Shown here in pieces: positions 1 to 8,713 of a DNA stretch of 64,000 bases. The position numbers and the translations under genes are program-made. Positions within the stretch are counted from its first letter, which is position 1. Each line of letters starts with the position of its first letter. Below the pieces are notes generated by a model. That model did not search any database, was not told the DNA's origin, and worked only from the letters and a program-made list of their open reading frames with translations. The DNA comes from Verrucomicrobium sp. BvORR034 (GTDB lineage Bacteria > Verrucomicrobiota > Verrucomicrobiia > Verrucomicrobiales > Verrucomicrobiaceae): assembly GCF_000739635.1 (NCBI RefSeq), contig NZ_BATQ01000012.1, positions 1 to 64,000 on the forward strand. Reading direction: 5' to 3'.

Positions 1-3
1 TGG

Positions 4-237
4 GGCGTTGCCCCAGGCTGGTATGGTGCCGGGCCGTTGGCCCTCCCGACCGGCTGCTGGTGCGCGAGAACTCTCCACTTTGGTCGTGGTAGCTTCTCCT
101 CTTGCTGAGGTGTCCTCGGCCGTATTGCTCCAGCCAACGGTTTTGTTTGTCGGGTTCTCTGTAAATATGGAATGTGGCGATGCCATCGGGTAACTGAGGG
201 CCAAAGGTCCGGAATCATACCAGCCCAGGGCAACGTC
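4..237. repeat. long imperfect inverted repeat in gene-free region
   Basis: Positions 4-43 and 198-237 are reverse complements at about 33 of 40 positions, separated by 154 bases. The left arm starts inside a smaller perfect hairpin, TGGGGC-GTT-GCCCCA at 1-15. No convincing gene lies in 1-438; the short open frames there have no recognisable domain and overlap the repeat. The element may continue upstream of the window. I infer a dispersed verrucomicrobial intergenic repeat or a structured RNA. The rest of the stretch, to 438, shows nothing I can name. Confidence 0.6.
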
Positions 238-438
238 TTGGGTATCGGTGACGCGCAAGAGCTGTGCCCTGTAGGGGCACGAGAGATGGCCGCCACCTCA
301 AGGTGCATGCTCATCCAACAGCACGCGCCCATTCAGGCCGCAACCCAAAGGGGGATGTCTGTACCAGGGGCTGGACTTTGGGCCCTTCAGGCCCGAATCA
401 CAACTTCAAACAAGCCCCAGCCCCGGCCCCCTTAAATC

Positions 439-1086
439 TCACGTCAGGCCGCGATACTTCGCCACCGCCTGGGCGCGGGAGCGCACGTGGAGTTTTTCAT
501 AGATCCGGCGGATGTGGCTGTTCACCGTATGAGTGGAGATGCCGAGCTGGTCGGCGATTTCCTTGTAGAGAAATCCCTTGGAAAGCAGATCCAGCACCTC
601 GCGCTCCCGGTCCGCCAGCACGTTCATTTCTGGATCCGGCGGGGCGGTGGTGGGGGCGTCCGTGCCGCGGTGGAAGAAGCTGACCACCTGTCGCGCCACC
701 TGGGGAGACATGGGCGAGCCGCCGGCCTGGGCTTGTACGATGCCGGCCACGATCTCCCGGGGTGGGGTGCGCTTCAGGAGATAACCACAGGCTCCGGCCT
801 TCAGGGCATCGAAGATGAGCGGGCTCTCCTCATACATGGTGAGCATGAGGCAGAGCAGTCCGGGAGTTGTCTCCTTGATCCGGGAGACAAACTCGATGCC
901 GCTCATGTGGGGCAGGTTGATGTCCACCAGCACCAGATCGGGAGTCAGCTCTGGCAACTGCTGGAGGGCGGCCTCACCGGTGGTGTAGTGGGCCTCACAG
1001 CGGACCTCCGAGCCCAGGCTGAAGTAGCGCTGCAGCGTCTGCGCGAACGGCAGGTCATCTTCGATCATCGCAATGTGCACAGGCAT
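439..1086 (-). CDS. LuxR/NarL-family response regulator
   Basis: This 215-residue protein has a receiver domain (about residues 3-120) and a C-terminal LuxR-type helix-turn-helix (about 150-212). The receiver keeps the acidic pair D10/D11, the phosphoacceptor D55 in LVLVDINLP, T83 and K105. The HTH reads KEIADQLGISTHTVNSHI, typical of NarL/FixJ DNA-binding domains. It lies 12 bases downstream of a histidine kinase on the same strand and is almost certainly its partner. The pair is divergent from a GH16 glucanase and the Verru_Chthon cassette, which are plausible but unproven targets. Confidence 0.95.
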   Translation of the reverse strand: MPVHIAMIEDDLPFAQTLQRYFSLGSEVRCEAHYTTGEAALQQLPELTPDLVLVDINLPHMSGIEFVSRIKETTPGLLCLMLTMYEESPLIFDALKAGACGYLLKRTPPREIVAGIVQAQAGGSPMSPQVARQVVSFFHRGTDAPTTAPPDPEMNVLADREREVLDLLSKGFLYKEIADQLGISTHTVNSHIRRIYEKLHVRSRAQAVAKYRGLT

Positions 1087-1098
1087 GGTCGGGAGGAG

Positions 1099-3201
1099 TC
1101 AGGGGTGGCGGAGGGGCACTTGCAAGATCACCATGGTGCCTCCCTCCGGACGGGATTGCACGCGGCAATTGCCGCCAATGGCGGCCAGGCGAGACGTCAT
1201 GTTCTGGAGACCGTCTTTCCCGGCCCCTGTCTGCATCTCAGGCAAACCGCGGCCGTTGTCTTCCAGGCGAACCAGGAAGTCAGGCTCATGGTAGCGAAGG
1301 ATGATGGTCACCTGGGTAGCGTGGGCGTGCTTGGCCACATTCTGCAGGGCCTCTTTGAAGGCGAGCAACAGTTCATGCCGGTGATGAGATTTCACGGGGA
1401 TGTCCGGCCACTCAGCCGGGACATCCTGGCGGAGAGTGATGCCCAAAGGTGCCAGGTATTCGCTGGCGATGTGGCAGAGATAGTTGGCCAGGCTGGGCAG
1501 GGTGTCGTTGCGCGGGTTCACCGCCCACACGGCTTCATCCAGTTCAGAGATGGCGGCCCGGGCGGTGTCACCCAGTTGCTGCAGCTTTTGACCGGCATCT
1601 CCCGGCAGGGGATGTTCCGCAGCGAAGATTTCGTGCATGACCATGAGCTGGGTGAGGCGTGATCCCACCACATCATGCATGTCCCGGGCGATGCGGGCAC
1701 GCTCATTGTCCAGCTCCTGGCGCTGCTCCAGCTCGGCCACCTTCATCGCCATGCGCCGACGGGCAATGCGCCATGCTACGAGACTTGCCAATGCCACGCT
1801 CAGCAAAAGTGCAAGGACTCGCACCAGCGGCCGTTGCCAGAGAGGCAGAGGCACCATGAGAGGCACGGAAAGTTCAATGTCATTCCATTCGAGATCCGTG
1901 TGTCGCAGGCTCGCCTGGAAGAGGTACTTGCCTGGTGGCAGCGCGCGGGACTCCACCACGCCCGAGTTCGGCACCGGCAGCCATTCATTGCTCACCCCGG
2001 CGATGCGCCAGCGTCGGCCGAGGATCAAATTTCCAGGCAATGTGGGGTTCTTGATGACGAAGCTGAGCCAGGGGGCACCCGCTGGAATGTTGAATGAACT
2101 TCCAGGCGGCAGTTTGTCATTGCCCGCGGTGACATCCACGCCGGGTGAGACGAGGGATTCATAGACCTCCACCTCGGCCAACTGCGGGGAGAAGGCGACA
2201 GAGCTCTGGCTGGAGAGGCGAAGATAGCGACCCCGGAACTCACCCTTGCCCACCACGGCGCGCACCACATCTGTCTGCCCAGGTTCCGGGTAAGTGCCGT
2301 CACCGCGATGCACCGCCGTCCATACCGGCTCCACCCCTGGTCCGGGGACTTGATCGTAGAGCTGGAGGAGGATTTTGGAAAGCCGCTCCGTGGCACGCCC
2401 ATCTGCCCGGTTGCGGAGGGAGATGTGATCCAGCCTGGCCACGCGGCGCAGGTCGAGCTGAAAGTAGAAAGTGTCACCCAGGTCCGGGGCGGGCGGATGC
2501 GCCATGGTGCCAGAGAGTCCGTCAACGAGGTGCTCCGGACGCTGCCCAGATCCCAGTGAGTGCGATGAAATTACGGGGCACCCCAGGGCGATGTTGGTGG
2601 TGCTGACCTCCTTGCGCTCGGCGCGGATCTCGGTGAGTACGGACTCGCCAGCCACGCCCTGGCCGGGGTACACATCCAGCCGCAGACCCGTGATTCCCGG
2701 AGGAAGAAGCGGTGTTTCCACGAGATACACCGGTGTTTGCAGCACCCCGGTCACCTGGAGCCGGCCGTCATCGCGGACAATCTCCCCTTCCGTGGAGTTG
2801 TACCACGTGGGGGCCACCTTCTCCCATCGCCCGGAAAGGGAAGGTGTGGCATCACGCGTGACCGAGAGACTGAAGACACGAAAAGCCGAGTCCGTATGCC
2901 CGGAGAGAAAAGAGAGCCAGATGCGCAACCGCCCAGCGGGCTGAACGCTCTCGCAGGCAAAGATAGCGGAGTGCACACGGTCTGTCTGTCCGGGCACCGC
3001 CCAGCCTTCAAGTCCAGCCTCGATGCCATCCACTGATTTGGCCAGTTGAGCGGGACTGGTGTGGGTCGAGGTCTCCACCGCCCTCAGCGTCACTTTGGCC
3101 GCAGGCAGGCACATAGGCAGACCGACAAGACCGACGGCCAGACAGAGTGCCACACCCTGGCGAATGCAGGAGAAGCGGGAGGCTGACGGGAGGCGACGCA
3201 T
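1099..3201 (-). CDS. sensor histidine kinase with discoidin-like sensor
   Basis: About 700 residues from the chosen ATG at 3201, which gives a normal signal sequence (MRRLPSASRF, then a hydrophobic stretch); the frame is open upstream to 3300. The order is: N-terminal extracytoplasmic region, an F5/8 type C (discoidin) fold at about 200-347, a Y_Y_Y-like beta domain at about 365-447, one transmembrane helix at about 452-477, a HisKA_3 dimerisation domain with phosphoacceptor His in ARDMHDVVG (about 505), and a HATPase_c domain with an N box (EALQNVAKHA) and DNGRG. This is the NarL-type kinase class, matching the LuxR regulator 12 bases downstream. Discoidin and Y_Y_Y domains suggest polysaccharide sensing; the ligand is inferred. 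Confidence 0.9.
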   Translation of the reverse strand: MRRLPSASRFSCIRQGVALCLAVGLVGLPMCLPAAKVTLRAVETSTHTSPAQLAKSVDGIEAGLEGWAVPGQTDRVHSAIFACESVQPAGRLRIWLSFLSGHTDSAFRVFSLSVTRDATPSLSGRWEKVAPTWYNSTEGEIVRDDGRLQVTGVLQTPVYLVETPLLPPGITGLRLDVYPGQGVAGESVLTEIRAERKEVSTTNIALGCPVISSHSLGSGQRPEHLVDGLSGTMAHPPAPDLGDTFYFQLDLRRVARLDHISLRNRADGRATERLSKILLQLYDQVPGPGVEPVWTAVHRGDGTYPEPGQTDVVRAVVGKGEFRGRYLRLSSQSSVAFSPQLAEVEVYESLVSPGVDVTAGNDKLPPGSSFNIPAGAPWLSFVIKNPTLPGNLILGRRWRIAGVSNEWLPVPNSGVVESRALPPGKYLFQASLRHTDLEWNDIELSVPLMVPLPLWQRPLVRVLALLLSVALASLVAWRIARRRMAMKVAELEQRQELDNERARIARDMHDVVGSRLTQLMVMHEIFAAEHPLPGDAGQKLQQLGDTARAAISELDEAVWAVNPRNDTLPSLANYLCHIASEYLAPLGITLRQDVPAEWPDIPVKSHHRHELLLAFKEALQNVAKHAHATQVTIILRYHEPDFLVRLEDNGRGLPEMQTGAGKDGLQNMTSRLAAIGGNCRVQSRPEGGTMVILQVPLRHP

Positions 3202-3261
3202 CACGGTGATGTGGATCATGATGGCACAGGCGTTGCCGGCCGTCACCCCTCGTGTGGCCCT

Positions 3262-3279
3262 GTAGCGAGTTCTCGTCAC
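3262..3279. repeat. degenerate GTAGCGA-type palindrome
   Basis: This 18-base imperfect palindrome lies in the divergent region between the histidine kinase and the GH16 gene. It resembles the better copies at 4226-4243 and 10556-10573, but two bases of the right arm are swapped. It may be a dispersed repeat or a binding site; the sequence alone does not decide. Confidence 0.4.
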
Positions 3280-3316
3280 AAGACGTGACCGCCCCTGCAC
3301 CCTACGCTTGGTGACG

Positions 3317-4261
3317 ATGTCTTCAGTTGTCTGTCAGCCTATTCATGAATCAAAACGGAACATGCTGGTCGCCGGATGGGGCTGGGCTCTCGGCGGGGTG
3401 TTGCTGGTCAGTGCCGCAGGTCTGTCCCTTCATGATCAGGTGGCAGAGAATGCACAGCCGGAAGATCCTGTTTCACCCTGGACGCTGGTCTGGCAGGATG
3501 AATTCGACAGCCAGGTGCTGGATGCCACCAAGTGGGCCGTGCGCGCTCCCGGTCTGAGGGAGAGCGCCATGATCAGTGCGGAGAATGTCTCCCTGGATGG
3601 TGCCGGTCATCTGCTGCTCACGACCACGGAAAAGGACGGCGTCATTCACACGGGCATGATCGGGTCTCAAGGCAAGTTCTCCCAGACTTATGGACGCTGG
3701 GAGGCACGGATCAAATTTCACGCCATGGAGGGGCATCACGGTGCCTTCTGGCTGCAGCCGGAGCGGCGGGAAAAGGATGCTGGAAACAACCCACGTCTAA
3801 CGGGGGCGGAGATCGACATCATTGAATGGTTCGGCGCGGGTCGCAAAGATGGAGGCGCAGCTTCCAACGTGTACTGGCCCGGGGAGGCTGGGCAGCACCT
3901 GCACGATGGGGGCCCGCTGGATCTGACGCCCGTGCTGAAGGGCGGCCGCAGCCTCAGTGACGATTTTCACGTGTATGCTGTGGAGTGGACTCCGGACGAG
4001 TATGTCTTCTTCATTGATGAGCATGAGGTCTTCCGCACCCGGTCAGGTGTCTCGCGGCAGCCCCAGTATGCCATTCTCAGCCTGCTGTGTGCCGATTGGG
4101 AGGCGCCGCGGCTGGATCGCAGCCGCCTGCCCGAAAGCATGATGGTGGACTATGTCAGGGTTTACCGGATGAGGGCTGCGGCAGCGGTCGGAGGGCCGGC
4201 CTCGCGGGTGGGCGCTCCATCCCTTGTGGCGAATTCTCGCTACATCGCGTCCCGAGAATAA
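3317..4261 (+). CDS. GH16 family endo-beta-glucanase-like hydrolase
   Basis: The 314-residue product has a short positive N terminus and a hydrophobic segment (about residues 16-35), so it is exported or membrane-anchored. The GH16 jelly roll begins at WTLVWQDEFD. The catalytic ExDxxE motif reads AEIDIIEW, with E165, D167 and E170 as nucleophile, helper and acid/base. The C terminus ends in the usual VDYVRVYRM strand. Such enzymes hydrolyse beta-1,3 or beta-1,3-1,4 glucans such as laminarin; the exact substrate is not readable here. ATG 3317 was chosen because it retains the basic residues before the hydrophobic core; TTG 3308 and ATG 3362 are alternatives. The last residues are encoded inside a palindromic repeat. 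Confidence 0.9.
   Translation: MSSVVCQPIHESKRNMLVAGWGWALGGVLLVSAAGLSLHDQVAENAQPEDPVSPWTLVWQDEFDSQVLDATKWAVRAPGLRESAMISAENVSLDGAGHLLLTTTEKDGVIHTGMIGSQGKFSQTYGRWEARIKFHAMEGHHGAFWLQPERREKDAGNNPRLTGAEIDIIEWFGAGRKDGGAASNVYWPGEAGQHLHDGGPLDLTPVLKGGRSLSDDFHVYAVEWTPDEYVFFIDEHEVFRTRSGVSRQPQYAILSLLCADWEAPRLDRSRLPESMMVDYVRVYRMRAAAAVGGPASRVGAPSLVANSRYIASRE
4226..4243. repeat. GTAGCGA-N4-TCGCTAC palindrome inside GH16 3' end
   Basis: GTGGCGA-ATTC-TCGCTAC is an almost perfect palindrome that forms part of the C-terminal coding sequence of the GH16 gene (residues VANSRY). The same 18-base design recurs at 10556-10573, after cassette protein D, and in weaker form at 3262-3279. The copies therefore flank the cassette and the GH16 gene. 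Confidence 0.65.
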
Positions 4262-4298
4262 CCCCTACCATGGCACGGTAATTTCACCCTCCCAGCCT

Positions 4299-7200
4299 AT
4301 GCAGCCATCATGCCCTGCCCCCTGGAAAAAAGCGTCTCGCCGAGGGATCGCGTTGATCATGGTGTTGATGGTGCTCGTCCTCATCACGGTGTTGGTGGTG
4401 GGTTTCCTTTCACTGGTCACCACGGAGCGCCAGGCGTCATCAGGTTACGCAGAAGGCAATCGCTCCCGCATGCTCTCAGACTCGGCGATCAATCTGGTCA
4501 TTGGTCAGATCCGCCAGGCCACGGAGACCTTGAACGCCGATCCCGCCAATCCAAAAACCTGGGCCTCGCAACCTGGCATGATCCGGGTGTACGGCAGCAA
4601 TGGCGGTGCCGCCAATGGACGCACCCCATTGAGCGCCGCCTACAAGCTCTACTCATCGGACCAGATGCGGGTCGCCATCTTTGGCGCATCCGAGGCCAAT
4701 GCAGAGGTGCCGCCTGCCAACTGGTCCACGCAGCGGGCCCTGTACACCGACTTGAATGAACCGGTGGAGGTGCAGGGGCGCAAACACTACCCCGTCCTTG
4801 AGCCTCCTGCGGTGGGGGAGGTGGAGGGCTATGAGGTGGTCAACGCTCCCGGCACTGGTGGGAGTGAGCCCGTCATGCCCGTGAAGTGGCTCTACCTGCT
4901 CCGTGACGGGACGGTGGCGGCAGCCACAGCGGTAGCGGGCTCGGATTCCAAAGTAACGGTCACGGGGGCAAGCGCTGACAATCCCGTGGTGGGGCGCCTA
5001 GCGTTCTGGACGGATGATGAATCCTCCAAGGTGAATATCAACACTGCGAGTGAAGGTGTCTTTTGGGACATTCCGCGGGCCAACACCGTGGCGGAGCGCC
5101 GTCTGGGCAACTATCTGCCGGCGCGCAATGAATTCCAGCGCTACCCTGGCCACCCGGCAACCACGAGCCTCAGTGTGGTTCTTGGAAAGTACTTCACCTC
5201 AGGCGGCGGATCGACCACCGGCAACACCACAGACGGGACCTCCCAGTATGGTCTCTACTACGATCTCGCCCCTCGAGTGGCCACCGGCGGCTCGCTGGAT
5301 GGCACACGCACGCCTACCGGCGCGATGGTCATCACCAAGGATCAGGACCGCCTCTATGCCACGGTCGATGAGTATCTCTTCAAGAGTGCTGCGCTTGCCA
5401 ATGGGCGGCGAGAGGTCACCAGCGCGCGATTGAACCCCGAGGTGCTGGCCAAGACCCAGTTCTTCCTCACCGCGCAGAGCCGTGCGCCGGAGGTGACCCT
5501 GTTCAACACCCCTCGCATCAGTCTCTGGCCCCTGCAGACGGTCCAGTCCGCCGGGAGCACGACCGCCCGCAATGCGTATGACAAGCTCATCGCCTTTTGC
5601 ACAAGCCTGGGCAAGGACAAGGCACTGCCTGCCACCTATCCCGCGGACCAGGCCGCCGGTTATTCCTATGCCTTCCAGCGGAGGCAGGTCACCCATCTGG
5701 TCGCTGACAATCCCTCCAGCCCCAGCTCAGCCAGCGCCACCGCCGACTGGGCCCAGGTGCCGCGCAATCAGGTGCTGTACAGCTATCTTCAAAGACTGAC
5801 CAATCGCGAGATTCCCGGCTTTGGCGGATCCTTCAACACCAAGTATCCCAATGATCGCGACCAGATCCTGACGGAGTGCTTCGACTATACGAGGAGCCTG
5901 GTGAACGCCATCTCCACTCCTCAGAAGAACCTGGTGCCCCACTACTCCTATTCTCCCTATTACTACGACTTCGGGGTGATCGCCCCCATCAAGATCAACA
6001 ATACCGCCGGCATGGGGCGCTTCTTCACCGTCGCCCAGGCTGCCCTCATCTTTTACCCCACGCGGGTGGATAGCACGAATGCCAGTGACATCAAAACGCT
6101 CGCCATGAGGGCACGGTTGATCATCCAGCCTTACTGCATCAGTCCTGGTCAGTCCGCCTTCAATCAGAAGTACCAGCTCCAGGTCTCGGATATCAAGGGG
6201 TTCAAGGCGGATGATGCCTCGTTGCAGATGTCTGATGTGGCGGGCAACACGGGCCTGCTCAACATCAACTTCAACGAAGGTTACTACACCACGGACTCCT
6301 GGCTGGCGAACAAGACTGCCCTGCCATCTCCGGCGGGCCAGTTCTTCAAGTATCGTTCCGGCTTTGGCGGCGACCTCATCAGTGCGGGCACGGGGAATCA
6401 CCAGTTCGATGTGTGGGCTTCCGTGGGGGATGTCAATGTGGCGGGGAAAACCACCTTCTCGTTCGCGGGTGGCACGGCCACCGTGAAGGTGAACCTGATG
6501 GATGGGACGAACATCCAGACGCTGAAGATCTACTTCCCCAACCAGACTCTGCCAGTGCCGAAGCGGGTGGGGGCGGTGAACGATGCCGGGAAGGTCCCGG
6601 ACCCTGATAACGTGAAAATCTTCACCTTGAACTACCGGGAACGGTTTAATGCCAGCCTGCCCGTGCCCGTGGGCACGGCCCGGGTGAACACGGCACAGGT
6701 TCTGATGAACAACCTCGTGTACCCTGGAGACACGGTTTATGGAATAACGGTCAACCCGGGTGACAAAGCACGCGGCGACATGCGGCTGGTGGCCATGCGG
6801 TCCACGGTGGATGTGGCGGACAAGGACTACTATGCGCCGCATCCCAGCTACAACGGAGCAAGCCTGCGGGTGGGGTTCGATCCCACACGCGGCCAGTTCC
6901 GCAAGGACTGGACCCAGTATTTCAAGAATGCGGAAACGGGCGGCCGACTGGTGGAAGGCCTGGCCTATCCGGAGTCGGCCGTGCCTTTTGTGCCTGCCTC
7001 TCTCAACGGCGCGAAGAACCAGTATGACGCCCCGGGGGACTGGGACACGGGCCATGACCTCCAGGAGGACGGGCCCTATGTGAACAAGGCGGACGAAGGG
7101 GCCACCAATCGTGGCTACTTTAGCCGTGGGCTTTCGCTCGGATACGTGGCGAGTTTTTCAGACGGGGCCAACGGAAGCCAGGCGGCGGAGACGGACAACA

Positions 7201-8123
7201 TCACGTACTCGCCCAACCGGCAGATTGCCTCCGCAGTGATGTTCGGCTCCCTGCCCACCGGGGTGAATGGCAAAACAGCAGGCAAGCCGGAACCCTGGCA
7301 GACACTGCTTTTCACCCCGCAACCTGCGGCGGGCACCCAGCACTATGGTCTGCGCTTCCCGCAAGACCACTTGTGGCTGGACCTCTTCTGGATGCCCATT
7401 GTGGAGCCCTATGCCATCAGTGAGCCCTTCTCCACGGCCGGCAAGATCAACATGAATTACGAGATCATGCCCTTCCGGCATGTGAAGCGTCGCACCGCCC
7501 TTCATGCCCTGTTCAAGGGCACCAGCATGACGGCCATTCCGGATACAGAGGTGGCAAACTACAAGGCTCAAACCGGCACCACCTACGCAGCGAACTACCG
7601 GCTGGAGATTGATCCCGATCACCTCAACGGTACTCTCAAGGGGTTTGAGAACCGCTTCGCGTCTGGAGACATCTTCCGCTCCGCATCCGAGATCTGCACC
7701 ATCTCCCTCGTGCCCAGGACGAACGCGGGACCTCCCTCCTACCCGGCTGCCATCTACAGCACCATGGAGACCTGGTGGGGGAGTCATCGCCTCACTGGTG
7801 ACAATCTGCGTGAGGCTCCCTATAACCAGCTCTACCCCCGCCTCACCACGCGGTCGAACACCTACAACATCCATCTGCGAGTCCAGTCCCTCAAGAAGAG
7901 TCGCGCAGGCAATCCTGCGGAGTGGGATGAAGATCTCGACCTCGTGGGCAGCGAGTATCGCGGCTCCTGCCTGATCGAGCGCTATGTGGATCCGAACGAT
8001 CCGGAACTGCCTGACTTCGCCTCGCCCAATGACCTGAACGCCAATGGCACCGCGGACAACGAGGAGACTCTCGATCAATACTACCAGTACCGCATTGTTC
8101 AACGCCGACAGTTCTCTCCATGA
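4299..8123 (+). CDS. Verru_Chthon cassette protein A (GspK/PilX-like)
   Basis: About 1274 residues. The N terminus KKASRRGIALIMVLMVLVLI is a type IV pilin/PilX-like hydrophobic segment, followed by an ERQ...YAEGNRSRMLSDSAINL helix. Around residues 239-250 it reads DDESSKVNINTA, resembling the conserved segment of the type II secretion minor pseudopilin GspK. The remainder is a very large domain rich in Tyr, Asn and Thr. Verru_Chthon A proteins are known only from Verrucomicrobia and occur as the first gene of a four-gene cassette; their function is unknown. ATG 4299 is preferred over TTG 4224, which lies inside the upstream gene. The stop overlaps the start of B by four bases. Confidence 0.9.
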   Translation: MQPSCPAPWKKASRRGIALIMVLMVLVLITVLVVGFLSLVTTERQASSGYAEGNRSRMLSDSAINLVIGQIRQATETLNADPANPKTWASQPGMIRVYGSNGGAANGRTPLSAAYKLYSSDQMRVAIFGASEANAEVPPANWSTQRALYTDLNEPVEVQGRKHYPVLEPPAVGEVEGYEVVNAPGTGGSEPVMPVKWLYLLRDGTVAAATAVAGSDSKVTVTGASADNPVVGRLAFWTDDESSKVNINTASEGVFWDIPRANTVAERRLGNYLPARNEFQRYPGHPATTSLSVVLGKYFTSGGGSTTGNTTDGTSQYGLYYDLAPRVATGGSLDGTRTPTGAMVITKDQDRLYATVDEYLFKSAALANGRREVTSARLNPEVLAKTQFFLTAQSRAPEVTLFNTPRISLWPLQTVQSAGSTTARNAYDKLIAFCTSLGKDKALPATYPADQAAGYSYAFQRRQVTHLVADNPSSPSSASATADWAQVPRNQVLYSYLQRLTNREIPGFGGSFNTKYPNDRDQILTECFDYTRSLVNAISTPQKNLVPHYSYSPYYYDFGVIAPIKINNTAGMGRFFTVAQAALIFYPTRVDSTNASDIKTLAMRARLIIQPYCISPGQSAFNQKYQLQVSDIKGFKADDASLQMSDVAGNTGLLNINFNEGYYTTDSWLANKTALPSPAGQFFKYRSGFGGDLISAGTGNHQFDVWASVGDVNVAGKTTFSFAGGTATVKVNLMDGTNIQTLKIYFPNQTLPVPKRVGAVNDAGKVPDPDNVKIFTLNYRERFNASLPVPVGTARVNTAQVLMNNLVYPGDTVYGITVNPGDKARGDMRLVAMRSTVDVADKDYYAPHPSYNGASLRVGFDPTRGQFRKDWTQYFKNAETGGRLVEGLAYPESAVPFVPASLNGAKNQYDAPGDWDTGHDLQEDGPYVNKADEGATNRGYFSRGLSLGYVASFSDGANGSQAAETDNITYSPNRQIASAVMFGSLPTGVNGKTAGKPEPWQTLLFTPQPAAGTQHYGLRFPQDHLWLDLFWMPIVEPYAISEPFSTAGKINMNYEIMPFRHVKRRTALHALFKGTSMTAIPDTEVANYKAQTGTTYAANYRLEIDPDHLNGTLKGFENRFASGDIFRSASEICTISLVPRTNAGPPSYPAAIYSTMETWWGSHRLTGDNLREAPYNQLYPRLTTRSNTYNIHLRVQSLKKSRAGNPAEWDEDLDLVGSEYRGSCLIERYVDPNDPELPDFASPNDLNANGTADNEETLDQYYQYRIVQRRQFSP

Positions 8124-8704
8124 ACCCCCACCTCCAAACACCTCGCGATCCGGAAATCGACCGTATCCCTCGCTCGTGGCTGTCACGCATGACACCCAAA
8201 CTCCCCCCGACCTCAAGTCTTGTGTCCCCGCGAAGCGGCGGCGGCTTCAGCCTGGTGGAAGTGACCCTCGCCATGGCCATCGTGTCCTTTGGTGTGTTGT
8301 CCGTCGTCTCCACCATGCCCGGTGGCATGGAGATGCTGCGCAACTCCGTCAATGACACCGTAGAGTCCCGCATCGCCCAGGAGGTGCTGGCCAAGCTGCA
8401 GGGCAGCGACTGGTCGGACACGGCCAATCTCGCCAGCTATGACGGAAGTCTCTGCTACTTCGACGCACAGGGGAACGAGCTTCACGCCCCCGGAGGTGCG
8501 GCCCCTGACTGGACAGTGTTCACGGCCCGGATCGCGGTGTCCAGCACTCCGCCAGCACTGCCTGCCACGACGGCGTCCCCCAGCGACTACCTCCGGCAGG
8601 TGCGTATTTGCATCACCGACCAGCCAGCCTCCAGTGCAGATCGCTTCACCAATGCCCGCAAACATCGCCAGGTATGCACGTTGGCGGCCAAGACCAGCCG
8701 GTAA
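8120..8704 (+). CDS. Verru_Chthon cassette protein B (pseudopilin-like)
   Basis: 194 residues. A prepilin-type motif GGGFSLVEVTLAMAIVSFGV follows a basic leader, with Phe at +1 and Glu at +5 of the mature protein as required by prepilin peptidase. The helix that follows resembles GspI. The start overlaps the stop of A in an ATGA, implying translational coupling. ATG 8189 would give a more typical 19-residue leader and is a real alternative. It is the second gene of the Verru_Chthon cassette and is predicted to be inserted in the inner membrane and processed. Confidence 0.88.
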   Translation: MNPHLQTPRDPEIDRIPRSWLSRMTPKLPPTSSLVSPRSGGGFSLVEVTLAMAIVSFGVLSVVSTMPGGMEMLRNSVNDTVESRIAQEVLAKLQGSDWSDTANLASYDGSLCYFDAQGNELHAPGGAAPDWTVFTARIAVSSTPPALPATTASPSDYLRQVRICITDQPASSADRFTNARKHRQVCTLAAKTSR

Positions 8705-8713
8705 GTAGTTGCC

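Noticed and set aside
5727-7055. 442-codon open frame on the minus strand
   Set aside because: Antisense to cassette protein A, which has family features throughout.
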